This document shows positions 36,399 through 48,878 of a stretch of 64,000 nucleotides of DNA, in pieces; positions within the stretch are counted from its first letter, which is position 1, and each line of letters opens with the position of its first letter. The DNA is from Congeria kusceri (Eukaryota; Mollusca; Bivalvia; Myida; Dreissenidae). Location: positions 55,000,681-55,064,680 of the forward strand of contig CM051025.1 in assembly GCA_027627225.1 (NCBI GenBank), written 5' to 3'. The notes beneath the pieces were generated by a model. That model was not told the DNA's origin. It did no database searches and saw only the letters and a list, made by a program, of their open reading frames with translations. Both the position numbers and the translations under genes were made by a program.

Positions 36399-37454
36399 CT
36401 ATGTTTCAAAACGTTTGCTATTGATAATATACTTGTGTACTGCATCAGCAATTTTAGTATTAGTTTGATAATCCAGAGTGCTATCTCCATTTAAGATCGT
36501 TTGGACAGAGGGGACGGAATACATAGATATAGTGTTCAGAAGTTCTGCACGGATATTAACATAAAGCTGACATTCAAGGAAATAATGGAATGGTGATTCC
36601 CTTAGTCCGCATCGGCATAGAGGCGATGAAACTACATTACGCATGAAGAGGTGTTCATTTAGCGCACTACAATTTGTTCTGATGCGTGTGTGTAGAATTT
36701 GAGAGCGTCTTTCTCCATAAGAAAATATTGGATTTTGAATTGGTCGATCAGTATTGATTTGTCTTTTGAATGAATGAATCGATTCAGCATTTCTTAAATC
36801 TTCTGGAAGACGATTCCAATCGGATACTGAAGATGGTAGAAATGAATGTGTATAAGTTGAAGTTCGAGCATAAATGCACTGGATATGTGACGCATTTCTA
36901 AGCGGGTATTGGCTAGATGCCCCAACTGTGTCAGGTAGAAGTGACTGTAAATAGTGAGGTGCTTCTCTTAAGTTCATTTTGTACATTAATATTAACTTGT
37001 GTTTACGTCGTCTTTGACTGAGAGTTTCCCAACCTATCTCATTATAAAGATCTTCTAGTGATACTAATCGAGTACAACCAGATGATATACGAGCTGCCTC
37101 TGTTTGAATTTTTTCTAATTCATCTTTTTCATATTGTGTGCAATTGTCAAAAATAACATTTGAATATTCAAGTATTGGTCGTATGAATGCAAAGTAAATA
37201 GTTTCAAGAGATTTCCTATCAAGCATTGACTTTAGACGACGCATTATATTAATACGCTTCCATGCTTTTTCTTTTATAAAAGCTATGTGTTCATGCCAAG
37301 TACAGTCATTTGCCAAATAAACGCCTAAATGTTTGTGGACAGTTACAATAGGTATATCAACGCCTCCCATTGAAAGTGGAGGGTGGTACGGTGTATTTAT
37401 TTTACGGGATATAAGCATCGATTCTGATTGGAGGGATTGAAGTGTACTAGCCAT
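36399..37454 (-). pseudogene. LINE: C-terminal region with CCHC motif
   Basis: This 351-codon frame overlaps the end of the RT frame and continues the same protein after the frameshift. It carries the thumb-like region (HKHLGVYLANDCTWHEHI at about 41-58, LEYSNVIFDN at about 95) and the SFLPSSVSDWNRLP block typical of this LINE group. A zinc-knuckle-like C-x-C-x7-H-x4-C lies at 280-295. It ends with an intact stop at 36399, so the 3' coding end of the element is preserved. The Met at 37454 is a chance start. Confidence 0.88.
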
Positions 37455-38149
37455 TGATCAGCCCATCGTGAAATTTTATCTATGTCTGATTGCAAAACAG
37501 CTGCAGTTTCATTCGGCGAGTTTACAACCATAAAAAGACTTGTATCATCAACAAATAGGTTAATTTGGGCTTGTATGTCAGCTACTATGTCATTGATGTA
37601 AACAAGAAAGTGAAGGGGACCTAATATAGACCCCTGTGGAACACCAGCGATAATTTCGACAGGAGTTGATTTTGCTCCTGGTAGAATTACTTTTTGTTTA
37701 CGGTTAGCAAGATAATTTGATAAAAATGCCAATAATTCTCCCCGAATACCAGCTTCTTGAAGTTTGAACAAAAGACCCTCATGCCATACTTTATCAAAAG
37801 CTTTACTTATATCAAAAAATACAACTCTGACTTCTAGACCATTATCCAAAGCTTTGCACAATGTATCATAAATATAGGTTAACTGATTAACTGTCGAATC
37901 ACCAGGCATAAAGCCAGATTGAGTTCGTGTAAAGAATGAGTTAAGACGGAGAAAATTATAAACATGTTTGTGAATTATTCGTTCAAAAACCTTTTCAATA
38001 GTATTTAACAAGGATATAGGACGATAATTCGAAACAAGAGCTGGATCACCCTTTTTGAAGACGGGACACACATTTGCAATTTTCCAACAAGAAGGCATTT
38101 TACAAGCAGAAAGACAGGAATTAAACAGTTCACAGAGGGGAGAGCTAAG
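37397..38149 (-). pseudogene. LINE: reverse transcriptase domain
   Basis: Counting from the Met at 38098, the RT motifs appear in order: NYRPISLL (24-31), FFDISKAFDKVWH (94-106, with the first catalytic Asp), GVPQGSILGP (152-161) and FVDD (182-185, normally FADD, both Asp kept). The 17 codons before that Met (LSSPLCELFNS...) are also RT. 'GPLHFLVYIND' has a His where Leu is usual. The reading frame leaves the family pattern near 37427-37430, where one base appears lost, and stops at 37397. The enzyme would copy the element's own RNA at the nicked target; this copy cannot make a full product. Confidence 0.9.
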
Positions 38150-39052
38150 TTAATACATTGCTTCCCTGAGGATACGATTATCGATTCCATCAGGTCCGGA
38201 TGCTTTTCCTACCTTGAGACATTTAATTGCGTCGATGACTTCTTCCCGAGTAATATCAATTGACTGTAAGCTGGTGTTGTAAGCATTGTGATGCATTGGA
38301 AGATCATGATTTGTTTCATCGATTGATGACTGATTTGCAAAATATTTATTAATGATTTCGGCTTTACATATGTCATTTGCCTGAAACGTGTTCGATTGTT
38401 CATCGTATAGGGGTGGAATCGATTGATGTGTGTTTGTAGAAATGAAAGTGCGCAATGTTTTCCACCAATCCTTAGCACAGAGCTCAGACGACTTCAATTT
38501 ATTCGCAATGTTCTTAGAATATTCAAATTTTGAATTACGTAAGTGTAAAACAACTTCATTTCTGACGCGTCGAAAATTTGTCCAGTGCAATTCGGTGTTA
38601 ACTTTTTTAGCTTTTCGATATAATCGTTTTCGGTGTAGAATTTTTTTCTTAATTTGATTATTCATCCATGGTAAATCACGTGGACGTATACATATTTTTT
38701 TATTTGGGATACACGACTTCGCAGTTTGTAAGATAACATTGGTAATATTTTCAGCATATATATCAATATCGTCACATTTAAAGAGATGCCATTGTGTATC
38801 AGTAAAAAGAAGTCGTAGTTTATCATAATCCCCAATATCATAACGCCAAATATGCCGATAGTAAGTTTTTGCTAAGGGTCTTTTAAATTTCAAAATTCCA
38901 AAAATAGGGCAATGATACCGAATATTTTGGTCAAGCAAAGGTTCACCAATTCCAGAGAATATTACATTGTTCTGGTTACTTGCAAAAATTAAATCAATTA
39001 TTGAAGATGTTTGCTCTGTGTGATGTGTGCATTGCATACTCGCATGACTTTA
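38150..39052 (-). pseudogene. LINE: C-terminal endonuclease part and linker to RT
   Basis: The frame runs from an in-frame stop at 39050-39052 to another at 38150-38152. Early on it has SSIIDLIFAS and then YHCPIFG, which match the last motifs of the apurinic-type endonuclease of LINEs (the second is normally S-D-H; the His is kept). A basic linker follows (WMNNQIKKKILHRKRLYRK), then ASGPDGIDNRIL, which leads into the RT. The frame continues unchanged into the RT segment after the stop TAA at 38150-38152, so this break is a single nonsense codon and not a frameshift. Confidence 0.88.
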
Positions 39053-39764
39053 TTTGAATGAGGCGGGGTAATCAAATATGGACTGCATTCACAAATGTCG
39101 CGTGATGTTGCCAGTTTTATCATTTGAAGTCGCACATAACTGGTAATATAAGCAAATAGGTGACGCATACAAACAATTTATCACGAAATCCGTTGCTTGT
39201 TTCTTTCTTATGTCAGAATAAATTGCTTTGCTTTCAGAGACAGTCTGTTCATAAAATAGTTCGATGAGAAAATCATGATGTGTTTTTGTTTCAACTTCAA
39301 TGCCCGTGTATATGTAAATAAAGTAAATATACATGTAAATATCTTAAAGCCAGTCTATAAATAAAGAATGTTCCTTTTCATTTATATTTCAATTTGAAAG
39401 TGTTTAGCAGAGTATAACACAAAACATTTTTTTTTTACCATTTTGTGAACACAGATTGGGTTGTTCAAAAGCAAAGAGAAGCCGAATAAATACCTGATCG
39501 AAGGAATTTGGAATATAGTTTTAAGCTCATCGATTTATAACTAAAAAGTACACATTTTAAATTCCTGTATTGGCAATATATATTGTTTGACTCTTGTACC
39601 TGTAGCTAATTGTTGTAATACAATTCAAATTATCTTATTCCCAGACATTTCCAATATAGAAGCCCTAGTTTCAAACGGAATGTCGCCCCTTGTAGCTTTT
39701 TGAAGTAATATTATATTAGTTCCAACAAATATAAACAAAGTGAAACTACAGCAGCGACAGCAGG

Positions 39765-40020
39765 AGAGAACACTTATCATTAGCATAAGGTCCTTTATTT
39801 GTGGCAAGTGACCAAATTCCAACACAACACGGCACGACACAAACACAAAAAAGAAACACAAATAAATAAAACTGGGGCACCGCATTGGAACGATCAATGC
39901 AACGCAATGGTGATTTAAACCGGTTTGTGGGAACCCGAACCTCGCACTTCGCCCAGCTATATTTATAATACATTTAGTGTAAATAAATAATAGAAATAAA
40001 GAAATAAATAGCAAGTCCTG
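39765..40020 (+). repeat. Dispersed repeat, 'ccggtttgtgg' family, copy 2
   Basis: Aligns with 3805-4040 in the same orientation over 'gtggcaagtgaccaa', 'aaaactggggcacc', 'atttaaaccggtttgtggga', 'acccgaacctcgcactt' and 'tatatttataatacattta'. Confidence 0.55.
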
Positions 40021-40044
40021 CATAGACATATGCTAATCATTCAT

Positions 40045-40170
40045 GCATTCGTCGTTGTTGTCGTTTAGTGCAAATAGTTATCTGAACAAGACAGGAAACA
40101 ACTATGTTGGTAAAGTGACAAACTAATGAGAACAGCGTGGCTAAAAATGCGGTTGTTCACAAAACAAGAT
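40045..40170 (-). repeat. Duplicon family F3, reverse copy (end of an upstream unit)
   Basis: Reverse complement of the F3 segments at 18.7 and 21.3 kb ('cgtcgttgttgtcgttta', 'ctgaacaagacaggaaac'). It is followed by an 'aatgagaacagcgtggct' and 'aaaatgcggttgttcac' stretch that resembles 47785-47835. The same end motif recurs at about 47.75 and 56.31 kb, marking an approximately 8-kb higher-order repeat. Confidence 0.55.
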
Positions 40171-43100
40171 ACATACAATGAGACTGCGGTGTGTAACCTA
40201 TAGATATTGTCATGATAGAAAGAGCGCACTTGCTTTTTGTTTTATTTGGATTACCTAGTAAAGATTTCTCAATCTTACAATTTTGTCGCCAAAAGAACTT
40301 TCTAGAAAGTTAAGTCTTTGAACTATTTAAATAATTAATCATTAAGAACGTTTAATATTCATCTAGTTTTGACACGAACTTGATTCTATTGTCATTGTAA
40401 TCGTTTTAGTGACGCTTGTTATGTTGCGTGGTAATTCATCAATTCATTAATTCATTAATACATTCATTCATTTGTCGAATGTTTTGTTTCAGGTTTATAT
40501 CTTCAATGCAATTTATATATAAGTATAGAAGTAAACAAAATGGGTTTCGGATCACATTAGCATATTATTTGTATTACCCTTTTGATGATAATATACGTCG
40601 TAATCATGGCCGTGTCAAAATATTATACAAAACTCTTGCTTGCTTACACCTACACAGCTTCTGTCAAAAGACGATCCATATGTTAAATTTTAAAATAGTA
40701 GCAGTGAACTTTAATGTCATACTCTGAAGGCAGATTAAAGGAAATTCTTACCTACGATCAAGATGTTGTTTACATGGCCGCTGTGACCGAACAAATGATG
40801 GTATTGAGGGTATGTCGGAATAAAGCGATTAAAGGATATCCACATAAACCCCGACAGGCTAATTTGGCGAATGTAAGTTAATCCTTTTGCTTGCATAATT
40901 ACTTTTAACCATTCTACTTGCATATTGTTAAAATAAAAGTTACTTCTCGGTTACATGAATTACACATGACATATTCACATGCAATTTCGTATCATATTTG
41001 TGGAAGAGTAATATAATTTTTTACAATTGCGTAAGTTTGTAACGCTTTCTTTAAAATTACTTACATGCTTAACAATAAAAATATTTTGATTTAATGATTA
41101 ACGAATGATCCAAGGCTGTTCAAACCAAGCCAAAGCAACAATTTACAATGAGGGTTTAAACAATCATTGACATCGCGAATTACACCCGTTTGTTTGTTCT
41201 CTCCAATAAATTTGAATTTGATCAGGCCCTGGAGCTAGTAAGTGCAATATGAATAATGTCCTAAAATCCGAACAGGTTAAGCAATGCTCATGTTACTAGT
41301 CCACTTTTTTCAATACTTATGCGGCTGCACTAACATAGTGAACATAGTACAATTTATATCGCTTACTACCAATTGCAGCAAAGTATGTAATATTATCAAA
41401 TATGTGAAACCTACGTATGCAGTTGTGACAAATATGAATCCGGAACGCTTTGGTTAAATGTGCACCGTTGATAAAATGTTGAACATAGTACATCTGTGTA
41501 CAACAATTACACGGTATTCATAATTATGAACATTACAATCGGTATACTTAACAGATAGCTCGACTGTATTCATGTTTTTTCCGCTTCAGATGCTACATAC
41601 AGAACAAAAAACGTTGTTTATTTACAGATAAACAACGATAAGGCGAAAATTATTTCGATTCTCACATGACCATACAACATATTCTATTTCGGAACTACTT
41701 TTTCGATTTTTTTATTGGTAATTTAACAACGGACATTTTGCGTGTTTCATGTTAGGCTAGAATTATGTATATTTTATTGCGTGTGGAAAAATTATAGTGT
41801 TAAACATAGTAGCCATATGCTGCAAGTGTTAACGTCTTTCAGCTGATCTTTTGAGTATATAAGTGATAGCGGATTTCATGATCATCTGTTAGGTCTGGAA
41901 AACAAATGACGATTGTGAAAACAACAACAATCATATACTTTTCTAAGCTTTTCCAGCTTCTAACTTCTAATATCATTCCGTATTTTTGAACCCAGTTTGG
42001 TTTGATTATAAAACATCATTAGAATTCACATTTGTATTCATATATACTATTCTGTCAAAATTGTTCATATGAATCACTTATATTACATTTATTGATTATA
42101 TAGCACTAGCTTTAGAACGATACCGGCTGCAACGTCTGTGGTATCTGACGCATTTTTCTTTAAGTATAGTGATGTAATGTCGAACAAATGTCATTATTGT
42201 AATACTCTATATATCAGTTTAAATTGCAGAAGAAACATGTATTATTATAAAACTGCATACACAGCAACTTGATACCAAAAACAGGTTCAGTGCCTTTTCA
42301 ATGATAAGGAATAATGAATTAGTGTAATGATTAAATCTCAAATAAATGTATCTTATTCATTAATATTTCCACTCGGCATATGCTATTTCCATGCATTGCA
42401 GACATACGTATAGGCACATCAGTTTTTTTCCCCGTAATAATGTAAAGTATCCCTAGGACAAGAGTCGAATGTATTTTAAGTGATGTCTTTTTGTCGGTAT
42501 TTGTTTGTTTTTTCTTTCATTAATTAGACCGTTTGTTTACCCCTGCATTCATTAATTTCTCAAATTCGCCATGTGTGCAACACAAACATTACTTCAATTA
42601 GTGATACCCTTCAAAATCATGTAAAAAAAAGTTTGAAAATGTGTTTGCGTTATATATTCGAAGATCAGTAAGTTACATACATCTATACTTCTAAAAATTT
42701 GAATGATCATTATAAAATATGTGTATTGATATGTTTACTAAATTTTGAAACACGTGTGGGCATTTTTTGTATTGTTATTTTATATTCATTTTTATTTAAT
42801 TTATGTAATACCCCTTTTAAATTTTATATTATATGCTTTCAAGCACATGAGAATGTGTGCAGGATATAATATTTGAGGTGGAAAAAATATGGGAAAAATT
42901 TTCTTAGAGTTTGTACAACGACAAAGATTTAATTAAATTTAAAAATCAAATCGACACATTCCGCGCCTGATAGGGCTGAAATTAATAATGCGCCGTAAAC
43001 ATTCCTCCTATACTTTTTTGCAAATAAAACATTTTTAATAAATCGGACATGGTTGCACAATTATTCAAATGATGAAAAATAATCGGTTCGCCTTATTGGA

Positions 43101-44062
43101 CAATTTGTGCATGAATGGCACTCGAACCTGTCTGCTAGCCGCTACATGTAATTGCTTTTACTCATTTTGTATACAAATTTTAATCGATATTCATTTTAAG
43201 CACTTTAATTTGTCTTCCGATATTACCACGATTCACGAAAATTGCATGTCAATGTACGATTTGGCATATAATCATATCAGTGTAATGATTTAAAAAAGTA
43301 AAGAAAATGCATATATCTGTATATTTACGTTCACCGAATTGTATAACAAATATATTGTATGATTCATTTTCAGTTCCTTCATACATACATTATTCAAATA
43401 ATAAAAAATACAGTTGGAAATATTTATTATCATTATTAAAATATGATTATATTATGATAAATTTAATTTAGCCAATGGTATACTCTGCTACATTGGCAAC
43501 TATGCACGATTTCAAATCCTTTAATTTGAAATTAAATTCAAATTGTTTTGCTTCAAAATGTACAAGCTGATGCTTTTTGTGTACATGGTTGTAACAAACT
43601 ACATAGCCGCTTAATAATGTCTTCAATAATTACGACGGTTGTTTTTTTAAATATTGTTTACAAATGCATACGTATTGTATACGTATTATGCAGTTAACGA
43701 AGCTGATGTTTGTCTAGGAGTGTCTGCGGCGCGTGACCAGCGGATATTAATAAGGTTTTCTCTCCTGATGATGTCTCTGGAGTTTCACTATTCTTATATT
43801 TCATATCCTATTGTTGATGTGGTTACGATTAGAACATTTATACTCTTGAGTTTGAAGTTGTTAAGATAATTATATACTTGTTCATAATGCCAAACCTATT
43901 CCCAACTGACATCTAAGTAGATCTACATTACATGTAACAAGATTGATAATAATGAGGTTTACACCATAATTTAAATACGTTGTTTATAGCAGATTCTGCT
44001 GATTATGCTAATGACGGTCTGCTTGTGTTTGATTTCAGAATACTGTGATTGATCAAAATATG

Positions 44063-44321
44063 AGGCGTGTCGTTGGAAAACCGGACTTAATGCATGTGCG
44101 TAAAGTGTCGTCCCGGATTAGCCTTTGCAGTCCGAACAGGCTAATCCAGGACGTCACTTTCCGCCTACAGTGGATTTATGTTTAGAAGAGACTTCATTGA
44201 AACAGAAAATGCCATAAAAGCGGAAAGTGCCGCCCTGGTTAGTGTGTGGGGACTGCACAGGCTTATCCGGGACAACACTTTACGCACATGCATTAAACCC
44301 GATTTTCCCACGACACGCCTC
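44063..44321 (+). mobile_element. Palindromic MITE, 259 bp, with ATATG target duplication
   Basis: Terminal inverted repeats AGGCGTGTCGTTGGAAAA and TTTTCCCACGACACGCCT bound two internal near-perfect palindromes (about 44102-44161 and about 44219-44283, each built on 'gtcgtcccggattagcc' and its complement). ATATG stands on both sides (44058-44062 and 44322-44326). The matching place in copy B (52565-52569) has one ATATG and no insert. The class is a non-autonomous DNA transposon; the superfamily is unknown, since a TA duplication within slightly longer ends cannot be excluded. Confidence 0.9.
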
Positions 44322-46881
44322 ATATGTATATGAGGAATGAGAGTATCATCCCATATTAGCCGAAGGTTCTTTCATCAATTCATTATGGTGTGTATGTACA
44401 ATGCAACCATTTTTAATAAAGTCTTGTTAATAACTGGCCCTTTTAAAATCGATTTTACAACTGATTATTTTAGATAAGGAAATATTGGCTGCAAAAGCTA
44501 TATTTGTCAAATGTTTTACATAACTGAATGTAGTATGTGTTTATTATTTGGCAATATACAGCAAATAAACCTTCACGATAAATACACGAAAAATATCTTT
44601 ACGGAACCATTTTATTACTAAATAACTTATTACTAATTATTTATTATTTACCAACTAGAATATACACGTCATATGTAAGTGACGTAAACAATTGCTCTCT
44701 CACATTATCAGTATTTCGGTGTACCTCTCTAGGAAAATATATAGACAGTTACGACGTTCAGTGATACATTGTATGCAATAATGCCCCATTTTCTGGCTAG
44801 ATGGCACGGTTATCTTAAATATATTTGTGGTTGTTGCGTTGTATCGGATGCAAATAATAGAAACAAGGCAATCATCATGTTATAAACGAAGACATTTACA
44901 AAGCTATGATAAGTTTAAGCTTTTAACCATATTTTTGTTGAAAGTAATATCTCTGGAAAACCCATGTCTACAAGTTTTAAATATACAGCAAAAATGTTTG
45001 TTTCGGGTCGCAACGTAGAAACATATGCGTGTCATAAAATACACGGAACAAGAAAGCACACAGTTGATTGGGCTTTGGTGTCTATTCTAATGTACACAGC
45101 GAGTAAAATGTTTCACAAACACTTACGGTATCATTTCTTAGACCAGGTAGTTGGGTTATCTATTTTTGAATTTTACATTTAACATGTCAAGTCATAAAAA
45201 TAAAATGGAAAACAAACCACATTATGCATTTCGCTAAACGTCTACCAAACGTTTTTAACTAAATAGTAATCCTGTTATGTGCTAACTCTTGAGAATATAC
45301 GCAATGAAAATGATTGTTCGATGAAAACTAACTATTTTTTCTGTGGCACCCTAGCCATTCAATGCACAACTCATTACGTAATTACGTGTATATCGAATTA
45401 TAAATAAATCATTATATTTAACCTGAATGTATCGGTAGGTTGATTTACTTGTTTACGACTGTGAACGTATCACGTATGCAGGTGTCTCATTATAATGTCC
45501 ATATGAAATGTTTGTTTTTGTTACACATTCATTTAATATTTCGTTCATGTTATATCGTTTAAGTGACTGCGCTCGTCAAGACATACGGGTAATGTAGGTG
45601 TATTTGTTTATTCAATGCGTAACACGTGCCGCTAATGAACTCAGTCAAAGGCTGGATCCGATTACAACGGGCTAAGGTCTGAAAACTGGTCTGTCAGGAG
45701 CAGAAGGATGAACACATATTTTCTATTTTCTCTGGTTTTAGTGATTATTTTTCTTTGAAATTTGGCACACAAGTAAATTAACAGATATGCTTTTGGCATA
45801 CTATAAATGACTGCAGTAAAACACCATTTACCCTTGTTCTCAAATACAAAATTTTGTTGTCTGCTAGAAAATTTAAATTTCCCTACAAAAGATACTCCCA
45901 CCCACAAAAAGGTCACGAACTTTAAACAGCCAGTAGAAAGCTGCTGACTCAGTGCAGTGTTTACACTGTGGGTGCTCCAATCTGATAGATGGCAGGAGTA
46001 GAATTTTTAAGTAAAGAAAGTTGCATAGTTTTTACTGGAATACGTTTTCACTAGTCCTGCTCTCTTGTTCGAACATGTGTCTCTGTTTACAAACTGACTG
46101 CTCTTATCACCAATCACTGTCTGATAAGCTCGGCCCACTCTGCGAATGTAGGTTAATTGCTTCACCACCGCAAAATCAAGAAGTGGACCCCGGCGTTTAA
46201 AGCGTTTCAAAATAAATTCATTTGGAACATTGTTTCATACGAATATTTAATGAATAGGCAGTTAATAGTTATTATTGTTCTTATCATTATTTTGCTTTTA
46301 TATGATAACACATTCTACCATAAGAAACAAACACACTAACAGTTAAAGGAACAGCATATGGACGAGAGTCTAATTATGGATGTATGAAGACATATTGGAT
46401 ATTCTCCAAAAACATTAGTCCACTGTCCGTTCTCAGAGTGGGATAACCATATAATGTCATCACTGATGAAAAGTTTGTTGCCGTTTATTGTCTGTTCTGT
46501 CCACTATGTAAATCAAAACAACAGGACGTGTTGCTAAAGAAAGTTCACGATATCGTGTTGTCAATCATCATATTAAAACTACAATCCTCTTTCCGACATG
46601 CGTTTTGAAATCCACGCAATTCAAGGCTTGAGTAGATTTGATTATTAAAAGCGTCGGATTGTATTTTTTTTAGCATCGAATATTTACTAATCATTAAATT
46701 ACTAATATAGTATTTATGATCCATGTAAATGATACATTTATTTCAGTATTTACTATCGGCAACGTATTAGAGTAAATATGTACTCTGATTGCTTAAACTG
46801 TTCTCGTATTAGAGTAAATCTGTGCTCTGATATCAGATGTACACCAGTGTTTATTACTTGTGTTAATGAGATTTATTTCTC

Positions 46882-47104
46882 AGCCGGACCGGCTAGCTCA
46901 GTTGATTGAGCGCTGGACTACAAATCCGAGGATCTCCCCCTACCTCTGATTCAAGTAGGGCAGTTGTCAGTTACTGGCATAAGTATGTGCACTTAGTACT
47001 GGTAAACCAGCTTACCCAGGAAAAGTGTGAGTAGGTTAATTGACCGCCATTATATGACTGAAATACTGTTGAATACGGCGTAAAATCCAAACAAACAAAC
47101 AAAA
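46882..47104 (+). mobile_element. tRNA-derived SINE with 13-bp target duplication
   Basis: Head with A-box-like 'ggctagctcagttgattgag' and 'cgctggactacaaatccgag', a degenerate B-box region ('ctgattcaagt'), a body ('taagtatgtgcacttagtac', 'ttacccaggaaaagtgtgag'), and a tail 'tacggcgtaaaatccaaaca' ending in CAAA repeats. AGATTTATTTCTC flanks it on both sides (46869-46881 and 47105-47117). Copy B has a single 'agatttattctcc' at 55748-55760 without insert. The 'gaatacggcgtaaaa' tail is of a type shared by many mollusc SINEs and probably with a partner LINE. Confidence 0.9.
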
Positions 47105-48759
47105 AGATTTATTTCTCATTGATACTTATACTGCAATGTCATAGCATTGCAATGCTAAAGATACGCCAATTACTTAGTGTGTATTGTAAATTGCACTTGT
47201 TGATATATTATCATTGCAAAAAGAAGAAACATTTAGTCTGTCCATGAATATGAAGAGTTCTTATTTATAATGTTTACAACGCGTACCATACAGTTTAATG
47301 ACTAATGAATTAGATATAGAAGTGTCATATAATTATGCACCTGGGTACAATTTACAGATCTAATTCACAAGACAATTTTCTAGTATGCAATAGCTTAAAT
47401 TAATGTTTCTTTTTTTACACTTGAAATGGTATGTTAAATAGATATTATGTACAACAGGAAATAGTTCAGTCTGATCTGCGCCTTGCCAACCGTATGACTC
47501 TATTGAAAATAAACGGGTTAACAAAGTAGAATGAATTCATGTATTTAGTGACGTTATTGCTTACTTTAAAATAAAGTCATACAAAATTGTATAAGCGAGC
47601 ACCTGTCGCGTCTAAACCAATTTTACATGCAATATATTACTTATTCCGTCCAATATCCAAACAAATAACGTTGCCTTTCAAGAAGTGCGGATCATCCAAC
47701 TTCCAGTCCCATTACAACTCCAGTCTACATGCATATTATTTTCTGAACACGACAGGAAACGTCTATGATGGAGAGCGCAGAGACATTTTAATGAGAGAAA
47801 ATGGGTCTTAAGGCGGAAAAAAGCAGTTGTTTACAATGCATTTGTAGTGTTTGTATTTTCTTAAATAAAAGAAGAGAGTGTCAAGTTTTACACATGGTTC
47901 AGTTTAGGTGCACAAGCGTAATTTTAAACAGCGAAAGACAAACATTCATATTAGTTATCACAGTTACTGTAAATAAGTACATGTTCAACAACACAATCAC
48001 TTTATGAACATTTAACAATTTCTAAGAAATAGAAAATGGATTTCTTTATTTGCATAAACTTAAAAAATAATCTTTACACATTTAAAAGCTTGCCTGTGCG
48101 AGTTACTGTAATGAACACACATGTGGACTGAAAAATGATTTCCGATGAGCTAAGCATTATACAACTTCAATGAAATGTGTAGCAAAGTGCAAAAGCCAGT
48201 CTTCGTTTTATGTCATGAACATTCGTGATCAGAGTTAACATGTGTTGTCATTGAATTTTATAATTAAAGTCGTGATGCGTGAGAAAAGAAATCTTTATCT
48301 CCAGACAATGTGCTTGTTCTGTCATTCAGCCTGTCTACCTATGTCGCTTTATTGATGCTACTAATTCTGAGTTTATGTTTAATGCCCTTAAGTCTTACTT
48401 ATTATAGACTCTCTTATTAGTCAGTGATGGATATTAAGTAATGACAATGAAGATATTGTCATGTTTACAAGATTTACACGTTATGCTAACCTGAAGGAAG
48501 TGACATTACTAATGCATGGTGCAATTAAATGCATTAATTATTAATTACAATTTAAATAGAATTTATATTCCACATCGACGTATTGACAATTTAATATCCT
48601 GAAAACAATCCGAAATAGTATTAGCGTTCACTGTTTACTTAAGATAACTATTTATTATTCCAAGCTTTGCCAGTCTTTAAATAACTCATGTCGTAATTTG
48701 AAAACAAGATGGTTCAGGTATTTAATTCGTTTATTCACATAAATCGCTGATATTGCAAC

Positions 48760-48878
48760 TGTCTAAATCACGAAATAACTTATACATAATATAATATTTA
48801 TGCTCCATTTTAATGATACATTTATTTAAGTATTTACTATCTAGCAGATTTATTGAATTAATGCTTAAATTGTACTCT
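48760..48878 (+). repeat. Partial third copy of a duplicon block
   Basis: 'tttaatgatacatttattta' and 'agtatttactatct' just before the minisatellite match 'gtaaatgatacatttatttc' and 'agtatttactatcgg' in copy A (about 46726-46758). The region between copies A and B is thus itself partly duplicated. Confidence 0.5.

Larger units (their letters stand above)
36399..39085 (-). mobile_element. 5'-truncated, inactivated non-LTR retrotransposon (LINE)
   Basis: Three collinear minus-strand segments encode the end of an endonuclease domain, a reverse transcriptase and a complete C-terminal region. The order and motifs match the Jockey/CR1-type group of LINEs, although the clade cannot be fixed by eye. 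The start of the endonuclease is missing (5' truncation is typical of target-primed reverse transcription). The frame is broken by stops at 39050-39052 and 38150-38152 and by a one-base frameshift near 37427-37430. The 3' untranslated end probably lies between 36280 and 36398, but no poly(A), simple-repeat tail or target duplication could be assigned. Confidence 0.9.
42105..48400. repeat. Segmental duplication, copy A
   Basis: Collinear with copy B (50205-56850) through at least a dozen matching blocks. Examples: 'tttagaacgatac' (42110/50206), 'catgtattattataa' (42236/50323), 'gctgatgtttgtctaggagt' (43703/52161), 'cacattatcagtatttcgg' (44701/54230), 'acatgcaatatat' (47624/56191), 'aagaaatcttt/atctccaga' (48287/56740). 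Identity is moderate, so the event is old. Copy A carries a MITE and a SINE that copy B lacks. No gene is visible in it. Confidence 0.75.
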
